Source of the DNA: Tepidanaerobacteraceae bacterium
GTDB taxonomy: Bacteria; Bacillota; Thermosediminibacteria; Thermosediminibacterales; Tepidanaerobacteraceae
NCBI GenBank assembly: GCA_024655905.1
Contig: JANLFP010000001.1
Coordinates: forward strand, 268,326-332,325
Reading direction: 5' to 3'
Length of the DNA stretch: 64,000 bases
Part shown: positions 16,807 through 28,200 of the stretch, in pieces
How the letters are laid out: every line of letters starts with the position of its first letter
Numbering within the stretch: position 1 is the first letter of the stretch
The notes under the pieces: generated by a model
Seen by the model: only the letters and a program-made list of their open reading frames with translations
Told to the model about the DNA's origin: nothing
Database searches by the model: none
Program-made: the position numbers and the translations under genes

Positions 16807-19800
16807 TTATTGATTTATTAAATTTGTTTCAGTCAATAAATTTCTGATTGCTTGAGCGGCTTCAGCATATGTGAAGGATTTTAACGGCAATAATTTTAAT
16901 TCATCATTACCATTAAATACTTTCGCGCTTACCACTTTCTTAACATGCTCATATGCCCAAACGGGCACAGAATCTTTATCCTCATAGCTGTCGATTCTGT
17001 TTTTGCCAGAGCCTATTAAACCGACTATATCCATTGCTCTGGAATACATCACCATTGCTTCCGCTCTAGTAATATGCTGATCCGGCTTAAAACTTCCATC
17101 CGGATATCCTTTTACTATCCCGTATTCAATTGCTGTCTTTATTGCATTTGCTTTTGGATGCATTTTATCAACATCATTGAATTCTATTTCATTGACCGCT
17201 TCAATTCTATAGACTCCCATAGCTTTAACAATATACTCCGCAAATTCTGCTCTTGTTATTTGATTATCTGGGATAAACTCATCCGGATCGCCTATGATTA
17301 ATCTTGAAGCCATATCATTTACTGCGCCTTTTGACCAATGGTTCTCAACTGACTTTACAGTTACGGGATTCCATATTACTGAATAAATTGAATCTGTTAA
17401 GGAGTTTATCTCTGCGTAATATTTTCCATGCTTTATAGAAATGTACGTTGGAACGTGAGAAAAACTTCCATCAGAATTATACACAACGCCCGTGGTTATT
17501 TTGTTTGGATCAACTCCTTCAGGTATTGCCACAATTCTTTTCACATATTGATTAAAGTTTGCAATCTCAAATTTATTTTCTTTTTCTCCTGTTTTTGTCT
17601 GTGCCACCACTCGAAAATCCACGGGAGACAATACTACTTCATAATTCTTTTGTTCAGCTTGCTTTTTTATCTGTTCGGCAAACGATTTTTCTAGCTTGTC
17701 TATTTTTATTTCTATTTCAATTTGATCCAATGCCCCTTCATCTGCTCCCAATATTTTGGCTACATTTTCAATGTTTATTTCTTTGGCGGGAATAATAAAA
17801 TTAATTTCTCCCGTGTTTATTGAAAGATTGAATTTGTTTGCCTCCATCTGCTTTAATGTTTCTCCAGTTAATTTGGTGGTTACACTGTTTGCTTCTTTTT
17901 CTTTTACCGGAATTTCCACTATATTTGATGAGGATTCATTATCCGTTTGGTCCGCTCCCTGTTTTGCTCTTAAGACTTCTTCAATCTTTTGTATGACAGG
18001 CTTTGCTTCTACATAGATCTCCACTTGTTTTAAATTGTTGTTTTCCTTAACCACTTCCTTGCCAGCTGTTTGACTTTGCCCATTAACAACGACTGATATT
18101 CCATCTCCCGCTTTATCAGTTTCTCTTCCTCCGGACTTCGTTTTCGAATTTTTAATCCATTTTGCATATAATGTTATATCATCTGTTACCGGTGCATCAA
18201 AATCATACGGTATGTTAAAGTTTTCGTCTGAATACCACCCTCCAAATGTATATCCTGCCCTTGTTGGTTCAGCCGGCTTTACTGCTTTATCTTTGTAGTT
18301 TACTGCTTGTTCCGATATATCGCTCCCAATATATTTGATTATGCATTTTTTTATCTCGTATTGAGCTGTTGCAGTAAGATCGGAAGAAACTTTGCCAAAT
18401 TCCTTGTCCCATCCAATAAAAACATATCCTTCTTTCTCCGGGGGCACCGGTGCAGTTGCACCTTTCCCGCTTACTATGTCTTCTTCTTTTAGCACATTTC
18501 CCTTATCATCCAAGAACCTTACTGTATATTCTCCTTTTACTGTCACTTTGGCAACAAGCGGCGTTTCGCTCTTGTCCAAAACTTCAGGATTAATTATAAT
18601 TTCACCTATGCCTTTCTGATCAAATCCTCTATATACACTTCCGTATACGCTTTCATATACTGATGCAGTAACAGTCGTATTTGTATATGTTAATACTTCA
18701 ACTTTTAAATCGCTAAATACGCCTCCTAAACTCAAATCATTATCTGTTATCTTTCGTTTTATGCTGTCATTTTCCAAAATTAGTAAAAATTCCTTATGCG
18801 TGTAACTACCTGTTTTTATAGTATTCGGGTCTACAATTACATAAGCCTCTCCATTAGAAATCCACTTCGCATATAACGTTATATCACCCGTTACCGGCGC
18901 ATCAAAATCATACGGCACTGTCAGTCCTTCATCCGCATACCATCCTTCAAAGGTATAGCCTATCCTGGTCGGTTCCGCAGGCTCAGCCGCTCTTTCATTG
19001 TGGTTTACCGTTTGGTCGGCCACTTCACTCCCGCCATTTTCTTCAAAGCTCACTGTATGCTGAGCTATATCTCTATTTATAGTTACGGCATAGTACCTTA
19101 CTGTGGTTCTATCCTCTGCCGTCACTTTTATATATACTGTTGCTGCACTTCCTGCTGTAAGAGCAATTGTGTCATCTCCCGCTGCTTCTCCAGTAAAATC
19201 ACTGTTCCTGTAAAGATTTTTGCTTGCATTTTCGGAAACAGATATATCAGCCAACCCTATTGTTTCCTTTTCATTAGGCAAGGTTATATACCAAATAATT
19301 GCTGCATCCGGTGTATTGCCATTCCCTCCAGCAGGAGTGCTGTCTGTCTGACCCGCTACACTGATTAATGCATTCTCAGAACTTTGCTGACTATAAATGG
19401 TTACATTAGTTACTGCCGATATTGAAGATGCAGAAAGATCAATATATTCGCCACCGTATTCCACAACATAGCCTTGAATAGTAGACGTGCTTAATGGGAA
19501 ATCATTCCAATCTCCCGGCTTATAATTCCACGCCCAGTAAGGTAAATTTTTTCCCATTATATGAAGATAGTCTTCGCCGGGAAAATCGTTGTTTGGTTCT
19601 AAGCCTGTTTTCCAGTTATTATATTGTCCTCCAACAGGACTTCCATTTTCATTACCCTGCCAAAACTGCGTTCCAGCTTCGGGGCCTGTGACCCACTTCC
19701 ATACACCCTCAGTTTCTTCGTCACTCGCGCCCAACCATCCTGCGCCATCACATTTGGATGTTACAAAATCATTTTCACCCTGGGAAGTTATGGTAGCAAG

Positions 19801-20373
19801 ATATCCCTGATGCCCGTCATAATATCTGGCTTCTGCAGCCGCTTTTGCATCATGCCAGGATATACCCGGTGCATTTACAAATTCATAATAATGGCCTGTT
19901 CCATCATAATAAATTACTTTTCCGTCCGAAGTATTTACTAAAAATACAATGGTTCTCGTCCCTGAAACAGCATTTGTCTGAAATGCAACAGTCCTTAAAA
20001 CCTCCTGGTATGCGTTCACAGAAGCCATACCCGACACTGTGAGCACACCTGACTCCGAATTATATTCTGCTGAAAGTCCTGCATCTGCAGCCATAGACAT
20101 ATTGCAGCTCAATATATCTCCGCTTTCCTCGCTAAAACCATTATCAATATTTACTGTAGCGCTATAAATATTTCCTATTCCCGCAATAGTCAGTTCCGGA
20201 TCTATTACCTGCGAGTTCCCGGTTGCAGAATAATCGATGTTTGAAACTACAGTAATGGACTCTATGCTGCCATCTGCATAGACTTCTGCAGGAATACCTA
20301 TAAATAAATTCATGATCATTGAAAGAACCATTACCCAGCATACAAAACCAATTTTCTTAAAATTCATAAGCAT
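16807..20373 (-). CDS. SLH surface protein with a C-type-lectin-like domain (1,188 aa)
   Basis: This is a secreted protein with a signal peptide ending near VYADG. A beta-sandwich covers about 35-120. A C-type-lectin-like domain lies at about 125-310 (WHDAKAAAEARY, GWLGASDEE, EPNN, WNDF). A cadherin-like segment, two InlB repeats (GYTFEGWY and GYTFGGWY) flanking an X2-like domain, and a long alpha/beta linker follow. Three SLH motifs end the protein (GIVKGYPDGSFKP is the clearest). The EPN and WND motifs are the calcium and sugar ligands of classical C-type lectins, so glycan binding at the cell surface is plausible but not shown. ATG 20373 and the ATG two codons later are both possible starts after GGGGGAA. 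The C-terminal half is paralogous to the giant SLH protein. Confidence 0.88.
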   Translation of the reverse strand: MLMNFKKIGFVCWVMVLSMIMNLFIGIPAEVYADGSIESITVVSNIDYSATGNSQVIDPELTIAGIGNIYSATVNIDNGFSEESGDILSCNMSMAADAGLSAEYNSESGVLTVSGMASVNAYQEVLRTVAFQTNAVSGTRTIVFLVNTSDGKVIYYDGTGHYYEFVNAPGISWHDAKAAAEARYYDGHQGYLATITSQGENDFVTSKCDGAGWLGASDEETEGVWKWVTGPEAGTQFWQGNENGSPVGGQYNNWKTGLEPNNDFPGEDYLHIMGKNLPYWAWNYKPGDWNDFPLSTSTIQGYVVEYGGEYIDLSASSISAVTNVTIYSQQSSENALISVAGQTDSTPAGGNGNTPDAAIIWYITLPNEKETIGLADISVSENASKNLYRNSDFTGEAAGDDTIALTAGSAATVYIKVTAEDRTTVRYYAVTINRDIAQHTVSFEENGGSEVADQTVNHNERAAEPAEPTRIGYTFEGWYADEGLTVPYDFDAPVTGDITLYAKWISNGEAYVIVDPNTIKTGSYTHKEFLLILENDSIKRKITDNDLSLGGVFSDLKVEVLTYTNTTVTASVYESVYGSVYRGFDQKGIGEIIINPEVLDKSETPLVAKVTVKGEYTVRFLDDKGNVLKEEDIVSGKGATAPVPPEKEGYVFIGWDKEFGKVSSDLTATAQYEIKKCIIKYIGSDISEQAVNYKDKAVKPAEPTRAGYTFGGWYSDENFNIPYDFDAPVTDDITLYAKWIKNSKTKSGGRETDKAGDGISVVVNGQSQTAGKEVVKENNNLKQVEIYVEAKPVIQKIEEVLRAKQGADQTDNESSSNIVEIPVKEKEANSVTTKLTGETLKQMEANKFNLSINTGEINFIIPAKEINIENVAKILGADEGALDQIEIEIKIDKLEKSFAEQIKKQAEQKNYEVVLSPVDFRVVAQTKTGEKENKFEIANFNQYVKRIVAIPEGVDPNKITTGVVYNSDGSFSHVPTYISIKHGKYYAEINSLTDSIYSVIWNPVTVKSVENHWSKGAVNDMASRLIIGDPDEFIPDNQITRAEFAEYIVKAMGVYRIEAVNEIEFNDVDKMHPKANAIKTAIEYGIVKGYPDGSFKPDQHITRAEAMVMYSRAMDIVGLIGSGKNRIDSYEDKDSVPVWAYEHVKKVVSAKVFNGNDELKLLPLKSFTYAEAAQAIRNLLTETNLINQ

Positions 20374-20499
20374 ATTCCCCCTTCATTCTTCTGATTAGAC
20401 ATTCAGGCTGCAAAATGCATCGCCCTCAGATAATGAAAATGCTGCTTCGTATTCCTGGGATAGTTGCAACAATTTCTCAATTTTGCAATAGATTATAAA

Positions 20500-23400
20500 T
20501 TATCTGGAAGGGACGTAATCCGGATTGAAGAACGGGTATTTTTCCCCTTCCTTTATATACCATAAGGTGTTTTCACCCGAACCTTCCTCCGATATGCTCC
20601 ACCCGTCAAAGGTGCCGATTTGCTTCAGCTCTGCCTCAGTCTTGCCTTCAATATCGACGGTCGCTCCGACGATGTTGAAAACGGCTGAGGTGGAGGGGTT
20701 TTCTGTTGTATTATAGTAGCAGCCGGAAATTTCGGTACCATCGACTACTTCGAATGCAAAGCCTAAGTTGTTGGCAACATCGCCTGACACGTAGGCGTTT
20801 TGGATGACGACATTGCTGGCTTCATATATAAATCCCGCTCCCCAGCCCGCACCGCCTTCTATGTCACGGCTTTCTTCCATTTTCCCGGCAAAATAATTAT
20901 TCCGCAAAGTGCTGTCCTTAACCCTCGCGGCAAAGCCGGCCGCATTCCACGGAAAATCTCCCAATTGTTCGGGAGCGTCATTTCCTCCCACCAGACCCGA
21001 CGCATAGCAGCGGGTGACGTTACTACTGTCCTCTATAAAAAGCGAAAATCCGCTTATAAAACCTAATCCCAGGACATCACCCTCTGCGCTGCAGAGGTCT
21101 AGATGGCTGTCCACAATCCAGCCGGCAAAGCCGCCGCCCCCCAAAAACGCGCTGTCCAGGTTACCGTGGGCATGGCAGTTTGTTACCCAAGTTTTAATCA
21201 GCTTGCTGGCAAAGCCGCCCGCAGGCCCGTTCGTAAGATAAACATCCAAAACGTTGGAGTCTATGTCCAGATTGTTGATATCCACAGAGGCGCTGCAGTT
21301 TTCGATCGTAATATAGCCGGAATGGGTATTGGTCCCGTCTGCATAGCCGATAAACCCGCCGACTTTTTCCGTTGCCAAGCCTTTTCCTTTTCCTTGAATG
21401 ATGCCTTGAACGGTGCTGTCTTTGATGACAATATCGCCCTGGGTATCAGTAAACTGCGAAGTATCAATGACGCCGATCACCCCGCCTTTTCCGTCGCTTC
21501 CAATATAATAAATGGAATTTGAATCGCCTGCTATAATTTCCAAGCCTGAAACTACGCAATTGTCTACATCTAATTCATCCGCCGATGAATTTTGCAGTTC
21601 TCCTGCCACACCCCCTGTCGAATAAAACATGAGCATTTTGTCGTCGTTATGACTGCTGTCCTCGTCAATTTCATTGACAGCTTCTATATGAATATTTTTC
21701 ACACGGATGTCTGCCAAGCCGCCTCCATCTAATAGGCCGGTTATGCCCCCTACATTATGAACTGCGGGAACTGTGTCAAAATCTCCGGTTCTATAGGAAA
21801 TCATACTGAGACCATCCAGCTCAAGGTTTTTAAAATACGTATTTTCACTCTTGCCGACAAATCCTCCGATGTATTTGGGGTTACGAAAACGCCATTTATA
21901 TGCCATGTCAACAATATCATACTGAGCATTCCTAACCGTGCAATTTTCTATCCTGGCGCCGGTTGCCGTGCCTGCAACAGCTCCGAATTTGGCAAAAGCC
22001 GTAATATTGACATCCTCCAGCGTCAAATCTTCTATAAGTGCCCCCTCACCCAGGCTGCTGAACAAGCCTTGCGGTTCATGCTCGTCGTCGATTGTCAGGT
22101 TCATTATTTTGTGACCTTGACCGGAAAAAATTCCCGTAAAGTCAATTGCCATTGTATCTTCCGGGAAATACCCGATTGACTCAAAATTATCCCCCGCCAG
22201 GTCGATGTCGGCCACCAGCATGTATTTCTTGTCCATGCCGCCGGTGTAGGTGCCTTCCCACCTGGTACCCGCGCCGAAGGTGTTGTCAACGGGGTTTTCT
22301 ATCTGCTTTAGTTCCTCTTTGTTGGCTATGGGGATCCAGCCTTCCCTGATCTTTGCCGTAACTGGGTCTACGGTTACACGGCCAATGGGATCACTTATCG
22401 CCGTCCCAGTATAATTGCCGGTTCCTGTTACGATGACCCTAATTTTTGTATCAGAGTCTTCCTCCGTCAGCGTGTAGCTCGGCCCGGTTGCTCCTGCTAT
22501 GTCCGCAAATTCATCTGCCCTTTTGCCGCGCTGCCACTTATATGTCACCGTAGCGCCTGAAGGTTTCACCTCGGCATATACCGTCTCTCCCACGATTGCC
22601 GTCCCCGTTATTTCCACGCCCGTTACAGAAATCAGAAAAGGATCAATAGGCCCGATGCTGCCGCTTGCTGCCGTGCCTTTATAACTTCCAGTTCCCTCTA
22701 CGACGACTCTGATCTGTTTTCCTTCGTCTTCTTCTGTCAGCACATAGCTTGATTCTACTGCTCCCTCGATGTCTTCATAGTCTGCTCCGTTGCTGCGCTG
22801 CCACCGGTATACTGCCGTGGCGCCGCTGGGATAAACCGCGGCATATACCGCCTCTCCCACGGTAGCTGTTCCCGTTATTTCAACACCCGTTATGGAAATA
22901 AGCTGGGGTGTCTGGTTTCCTGATGAGCTCCCCGATGAGCTTTTTCTTCTTGTTGATGACCCCTGATCGGCATTTGATTGGCTTATTTGCTCGCCGCCAA
23001 TGTTTACTACGATATTTTTGCCGAGTATTTCCGTATATTCCGGTTTTTTCTCCAGTTTTACATCATCTGCGTCAATGTACGCCTTTTTGATTTTTCCTTC
23101 GCCGCTGATCCGGACACCGGCACTGATTTTTGCCGTGACTATGGTGGTTTTGCTGTCCGTATTTATTTTGGCTGTTGATTTGATTTTCAGTTCCTTTATA
23201 TTTGAGGATTCTATTTCCAGCCTTGGCTCTTCTTTGGCTCTGGTGATGATAAGCTTGTCCGCCGTTACGTTTTCAAGAAGAATCGGCTTGCCAGCGCTTC
23301 CGCCGCCGATCTCCAGCTTCCCTTTTATAGTGGAGTTTTGTATGGTTATGTTCCCGGCTACACCCGGCGTTATGTATAGGTCTGCTTTGATCTCCTTATC

Positions 23401-24105
23401 TTTTATGACGATATCCGGTTTGATTATGGTGATTTTTTTGACATCATCCGGTATGTTTTCCAAATCCTCCTGACTGGTTACGATGTAGCCCAGCACGTTT
23501 TGTGCAATGGTCATGATTTCGGCGCGGTTTATTATCCGATCGGGCCGGAAGGTGCCGTCCGGGTATCCCTGCAGGTACCCCATCTGGCTGAATGCCTGTA
23601 TGTCTTCTTTTATCCCTTCGTCCAGATCCCCTATATCGGAAAAATCTGTGCCTTGTTTGATGCGCTCCTGTTCCGCCAGATCCAGGAGCAGGGAAACCAT
23701 CTGTACCACGTCTCCCCTGGTGGCGAATTCCTCAGGCCTCGCCTTCAGCCCATCAAGATAGCCGTAATACCTGGCCCTTGCCGTGTCGGGGGCATACCAT
23801 TCCGTCCCCTTTACATCCTCGAAGTTATTCCTGCTTTGTTGTATCAGCCCGAAATAGCGGTTGATAAGACTGACAAGTTCACAACGCCTCATCCCCTGAT
23901 CGGGCCGGAAGGTCCCGTCTGGGTATCCTTTTAGAAAGCCCTTGCTTGCATGTTCAATTATTGTTTTTTCGGCCCAGTGGCCCTGTATGTCGCTGAAGGG
24001 CAGACCGCCCTGCCCGCTGTCCGCCGCGCCATACCCGTTTGGCGCCATGGTCAAAAGCAATGCAACTGTAAGAATGATGCTCCACGCTTTTTTTATTTTT
24101 CTCAT
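20500..24105 (-). CDS. SLH surface protein with Ig-like and GLUG/beta-helix domains
   Basis: The product has a signal peptide (MRKIKKAWSIILTVALLL, cleavage near GYGAAD) and then N-terminal SLH motifs (HWAEKTIIEHASKGFLKGYP, then GYLQGYPDGTFRPDR). Next come a short-strand repeat region around residues 240-360 and a Ser-rich linker. Two Ig-like domains follow (each VTGVEITGTA-VGE-VYA... YKWQR). A long C-terminal domain of GLUG-like or right-handed beta-helix repeats lies at about 600-1,150. The ATG at 24105 is chosen because it begins the signal peptide and follows GGGGATAG; the longer frame adds an unlikely leader. Such beta-helix proteins often bind or trim polysaccharides, but no catalytic site was recognised. 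It lies just downstream of a two-component system and its terminator. Confidence 0.88.
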   Translation of the reverse strand: MRKIKKAWSIILTVALLLTMAPNGYGAADSGQGGLPFSDIQGHWAEKTIIEHASKGFLKGYPDGTFRPDQGMRRCELVSLINRYFGLIQQSRNNFEDVKGTEWYAPDTARARYYGYLDGLKARPEEFATRGDVVQMVSLLLDLAEQERIKQGTDFSDIGDLDEGIKEDIQAFSQMGYLQGYPDGTFRPDRIINRAEIMTIAQNVLGYIVTSQEDLENIPDDVKKITIIKPDIVIKDKEIKADLYITPGVAGNITIQNSTIKGKLEIGGGSAGKPILLENVTADKLIITRAKEEPRLEIESSNIKELKIKSTAKINTDSKTTIVTAKISAGVRISGEGKIKKAYIDADDVKLEKKPEYTEILGKNIVVNIGGEQISQSNADQGSSTRRKSSSGSSSGNQTPQLISITGVEITGTATVGEAVYAAVYPSGATAVYRWQRSNGADYEDIEGAVESSYVLTEEDEGKQIRVVVEGTGSYKGTAASGSIGPIDPFLISVTGVEITGTAIVGETVYAEVKPSGATVTYKWQRGKRADEFADIAGATGPSYTLTEEDSDTKIRVIVTGTGNYTGTAISDPIGRVTVDPVTAKIREGWIPIANKEELKQIENPVDNTFGAGTRWEGTYTGGMDKKYMLVADIDLAGDNFESIGYFPEDTMAIDFTGIFSGQGHKIMNLTIDDEHEPQGLFSSLGEGALIEDLTLEDVNITAFAKFGAVAGTATGARIENCTVRNAQYDIVDMAYKWRFRNPKYIGGFVGKSENTYFKNLELDGLSMISYRTGDFDTVPAVHNVGGITGLLDGGGLADIRVKNIHIEAVNEIDEDSSHNDDKMLMFYSTGGVAGELQNSSADELDVDNCVVSGLEIIAGDSNSIYYIGSDGKGGVIGVIDTSQFTDTQGDIVIKDSTVQGIIQGKGKGLATEKVGGFIGYADGTNTHSGYITIENCSASVDINNLDIDSNVLDVYLTNGPAGGFASKLIKTWVTNCHAHGNLDSAFLGGGGFAGWIVDSHLDLCSAEGDVLGLGFISGFSLFIEDSSNVTRCYASGLVGGNDAPEQLGDFPWNAAGFAARVKDSTLRNNYFAGKMEESRDIEGGAGWGAGFIYEASNVVIQNAYVSGDVANNLGFAFEVVDGTEISGCYYNTTENPSTSAVFNIVGATVDIEGKTEAELKQIGTFDGWSISEEGSGENTLWYIKEGEKYPFFNPDYVPSR

Positions 24106-24214
24106 ATAAAAATCTATCCCCCTGAAATTTATGATTTGAAAAATATCCATGAAGATATTTTTGAAATATTATATCACCCTTTTCTTACAAATTTCTTACA
24201 TGAAAGTAATATAT

Positions 24215-24252
24215 AAAAAAACCAAAAATCCAGAAAATATAAGGATTTTTGG
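24215..24252 (-). terminator. Rho-independent terminator of the two-component operon
   Basis: On the minus strand CCAAAAATCC (24252-24243) pairs with GGATTTTTGG (24231-24222) and is followed by seven T residues (24221-24215). It lies about 45 bp after the response regulator stop. Confidence 0.88.
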
Positions 24253-24294
24253 CGTTGTGCCCACGTTTCGACCGCAAGCTTCAGTAAAAATATT

Positions 24295-25287
24295 TCAAAA
24301 TTTTGTCGTAATCATGCGTTTTATGTCGGGCAGGTCTTCTTTGCGAAGTAAGAATTTAGCTTTATTGTATAACTTTTTTAAATCAGAGGTGCATTCATTT
24401 GCTATGTAATACGACGCTGCTCTTTTTACAAGCTCAACATAATTCTCATAGCACTTTTCCCTCTCTGCAATGCTCCACCAGTAGTCTCTGTCCGCAAACA
24501 GGTCTCCCCTGTAAAGTGAGATGGCTTCTTCATACTCGCCAATTGTCTGCCGATCGACCGTAATTTTCTTTTTGATAAAAGCTTCAAATTCTAAAAAATC
24601 GCAGAAAACATCTTCCAGGTTCATGCGGTACACTCCCGCGCGATTTTCTATCTCTGCTTTTATGCCGGTGTCCTTCAAGGTTTTCTTTAGTCTGAATATG
24701 CTGGTATACAAATTCTGCATGGATTTCTCGCTATCGGATTCCCCCCATAAAAGATCTATAATTTTCCATTTGCTGGCTCCTCTTTCATGATTTAACAGCA
24801 GCAGAGCAAAAAGCTCTTCGACTTTTGAAGTAATCCATTTGACTTTTTTGCCGGTTTTATTTGTCAAAATGCATACGTCTCCGAATACAAATATTTTGCC
24901 CCTATCCTGCGATTGCACCCCATTTCCGCGCCTTTTTGCTATCCTGTTTACGGTTTCATCTATGGATTCCCTGTCCGCAGGCTTTAGAATGTAGTTCACG
25001 GCATTGAGCTTAAAGGCATGGATGGCATACTGCTCATAGGCGGTAACGAATACAATGTCAATTTCCTTTTCAAGTTCCAGTAATTCTGTCCCCAACTCTA
25101 TACCGTTAATCCCCGGCATTTCCACATCCAGAAACACCACGTCAGGCTTGAGCCTGGCTATTTCTTCCAAGGCAATATCGGGGTCGGTGAATTCGCCTAC
25201 AATTCTTACCTTACCGCTTTCTTTCAACAATCTTTTCAAATGGTCGAGCACCAATACTTCATCGTCCACAACCACTGCATTAATCAT
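24295..25287 (-). CDS. Response regulator with REC, winged-helix and BTAD (SARP-like) domains
   Basis: This is a cytoplasmic response regulator of about 330 residues. It has a receiver domain at about 1-120 (VVVDDE acidic pocket, FLDVEMPG phospho-acceptor Asp, VTAYE, and KP at the end). A winged-helix segment follows at about 140-220, then a C-terminal BTAD domain as in SARP regulators (FLEFEAFIKK, YEEAISLYRGDLFADRDYWW). The start at 25287 (MINAVVVDD) overlaps the kinase stop by 8 bp (ATGATTAA). The longer frame upstream lies inside the kinase. It is the partner of the adjacent kinase. The nearest downstream targets are the surface-protein genes, so control of those is a reasonable guess. Confidence 0.92.
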   Translation of the reverse strand: MINAVVVDDEVLVLDHLKRLLKESGKVRIVGEFTDPDIALEEIARLKPDVVFLDVEMPGINGIELGTELLELEKEIDIVFVTAYEQYAIHAFKLNAVNYILKPADRESIDETVNRIAKRRGNGVQSQDRGKIFVFGDVCILTNKTGKKVKWITSKVEELFALLLLNHERGASKWKIIDLLWGESDSEKSMQNLYTSIFRLKKTLKDTGIKAEIENRAGVYRMNLEDVFCDFLEFEAFIKKKITVDRQTIGEYEEAISLYRGDLFADRDYWWSIAEREKCYENYVELVKRAASYYIANECTSDLKKLYNKAKFLLRKEDLPDIKRMITTKF

Positions 25288-28200
25288 CTTCTCCCTCCTC
25301 TGCATCTGCTTGCGCAGGGACTGCAAAAAAAACTTTTGTCCCCTCTTTTCCTGTTTCAAATTTCAGTTTCTCATTATAAAATCTTTTCAGCCTTCTGTTT
25401 ATGTTGACAAGTCCCACCCCGCTTCCCTCATCCAAACCTTTCTCCCTCTCGCAATACTTTTCGATCCTGTCTATCTCCCTGCCGCTTATTCCCTTGCCGT
25501 TGTCCTCAACAACGACAAGGACCTTTTCGCCCGCCTTCTTTACGCTGAGCCTTACGCTGCCGCCCTGTTTGTTTTTGAGCGCGCCGTGCCGTATGGCGTT
25601 TTCGACCAAAGGTTCTATTACAAAAGGTATGATTTTCAGCGGCAGTGCTTCCTGGTCCACATCGTATTCCATTTTCAGCCTGTCACCAAATCTCTCCTTT
25701 TGAATTTCAACAAAACACTTCACATGCTTCAATTCCCTTTCTATGCTAATCAAACTTGAATTATCGCTGATTTCAAAAGAATGCTTAAGGTAATGCGACA
25801 GTTTCTCAAGCATTTCTCCGGCCCTTTGCCCGTCGGTATAGCAGAGGCTAATGACGCTGTTTAAGGTATTGAACAAAAAATGTGGCTTGATCTGCGACTG
25901 AAGCATTGCCGTTTCCCTGGCAACAGCCGCCTCAGTCGCCGCCTTCATACTGCAGAGGGTATTGATCCTCGCTTTTAATTCCTCCGCGTCAAAAGGCTTG
26001 TGAAGTATATCGTTGGCGCCTTCTTTAAAGCTTCTTACAACCGCGTCCATTTGCGTGCGGGCCGTGAGAACAATTACAGGCATTTCATAAAGCGTGTACC
26101 TTTCCCTGATTTTGCGGCATATTTCATAGCCGGACATTTCCGGCATCATCAAATCAACTACTGCCAGCACCGTATTTTTGTTTGCAAATAGCTCTTCCAA
26201 ACCCTCGGCAGGATTTACAAATCCCTTTACTGAATAACCTTCCGTTTTCAAAATGCCGGCAACTCCGGCTATGTTTGCGTAATTGTCGTCGATGATTACA
26301 ACCGTATCGTTCCTTTCTCCCTTCATATCCAGCCTTGGAAACAGTTGCTCTTTTCTTTCATTTATTCGGACGGATTGACCGCTTTCCTCCGCTGCTTTGC
26401 TGTTATCATCAACTATGGGTATATAAAACTCAAATTCAGAGCCCTCGCCCAAAAAACTTCTAACCCTTATGTCCCCGCCGTGGGCCCTCGCTATTTGCCT
26501 TGATATGCTGAGCCCCAACCCCATGCCTCCGTATCTCGGCGCATTTACCTGCGAAAAAGGCTTGAATATGTCTTCCAGCCTGTCTTCCGGTATTCCTATC
26601 CCAGTATCCCTGACTCGAATGCACAAATTATTTTTTTCCGCGCATACCTTTACGGTAACGAGCCCCCCGCCTGGTGTAAATTTGACCGCATTTCCCATAA
26701 GGTTGTAAATAGCCTGAATAACTCGGTATTTATCTGCATAAATCTTTGGGATTCCGGAAGATACCTCGGCCCTTACCGTTATCTTTTTGCCCGCGGTCAC
26801 AAATTCAAACTCTCTTGCCAGGCTCTCAATAACGCTTTCTATATTGAAATATCCCTTGCTAAGGCATAATTCCCCGCTTCTCATGCTTTCAAAATCCAGT
26901 ATGTCGTTAATCAGTTTAGATAACCTTTTGCCGCTTTCTATAACAAGACCGAGGTCTTGCTTCTGCTGTGCGTTGATATCGCCCTTGGCGCCTCCAACGA
27001 CCGATTCGGCAATTGTTATCATGCCGTTTAGGGGCGTTCTCAATTCATGAGCGGTGTTTATAAGGAATTCATCCTTGTGCCTGTCCATCAGAATCATCTT
27101 TTCCGACAGTTTTTCCAACTCGTCAAAGGCTTTGGAAAATCTCGCAGCCAGAACATACGCCTGAATGAATACGGCGACAAATGTCGCTATCCCTATCATG
27201 CCGCCGGGCAAGCTGTCAATGGTATTCCTGAAATAAAAAACATCGTTTGCAAAGGTGAGCAAAACCAGGATAATGCTCAATAACATCACGGCCGCTCCTT
27301 CCCTGTTCCTGAGCACGGCTAAAAAGACACAATATGCTGCATAAAGGAAAACAATCAATGCCAAACCTTCCGGGACTGCCAAATATGACGTGTAAGCACG
27401 TATTGGCGCAACCACTGTAAACATCGTAAAAAGCACTGCGGCAAAAATAAAGGCTCTTGAAACTTTTTGTGAAAACTCATCAGGATAAAGACTTTGAATA
27501 AAGAGTATCCACATCGCCGGGCCCCAGTATATTGTCATATATTCGACAAATATGATCCATTGAAAATCAAGGGCTGGGATAATTCTGGCTATATAGTACT
27601 CTCCTGTGAAAAGAATTCTTATGCCAATGACAAAAAGCGTAAGGACCATATACAATGTAGGCCTGTTCCTTTTTAAGAGCCAGTACATGGCAGCATGATA
27701 AACTATCATTATCACTATAACACCGAAAAGGAACATCTCTCTTCTGTCGGCATTTTCTTTCATGGCACGGATTTGCTCATCCGTTCCCATATAAAGGGAA
27801 TGCCAGAAACCGCCCCTTGAATAGGTATAATTTGCAATTTGAATAATGATTTCAAAATCCCTAGAATCGCTTTTAAAACTGACGGTCCCGGGATTATACT
27901 CCGGCAAGGCAGCATCCGGGCTTGTCCCCACAATGCCGCCGGAAGCGACGAGTTCATCATTGACCATGAGCCTGTAGGCAGTGGAAAATGTCAATATTTT
28001 TAGTCCATTCAAAACATTTCCTCTATTTGTTTTGATTTTTAATCTGTATGTGGCATAACCTTCCCCGGGAATTGCGTTGCCGGCAATGATTTGCCCGTTC
28101 CATACTCCGGGGACTTTTAAATATCCATCGGCCTCAGGCGAACTCTCTTTGCCATGGAAATCTTCATAGGTAAGCAGTCGCTTCCAGTAAAATTCCCATT

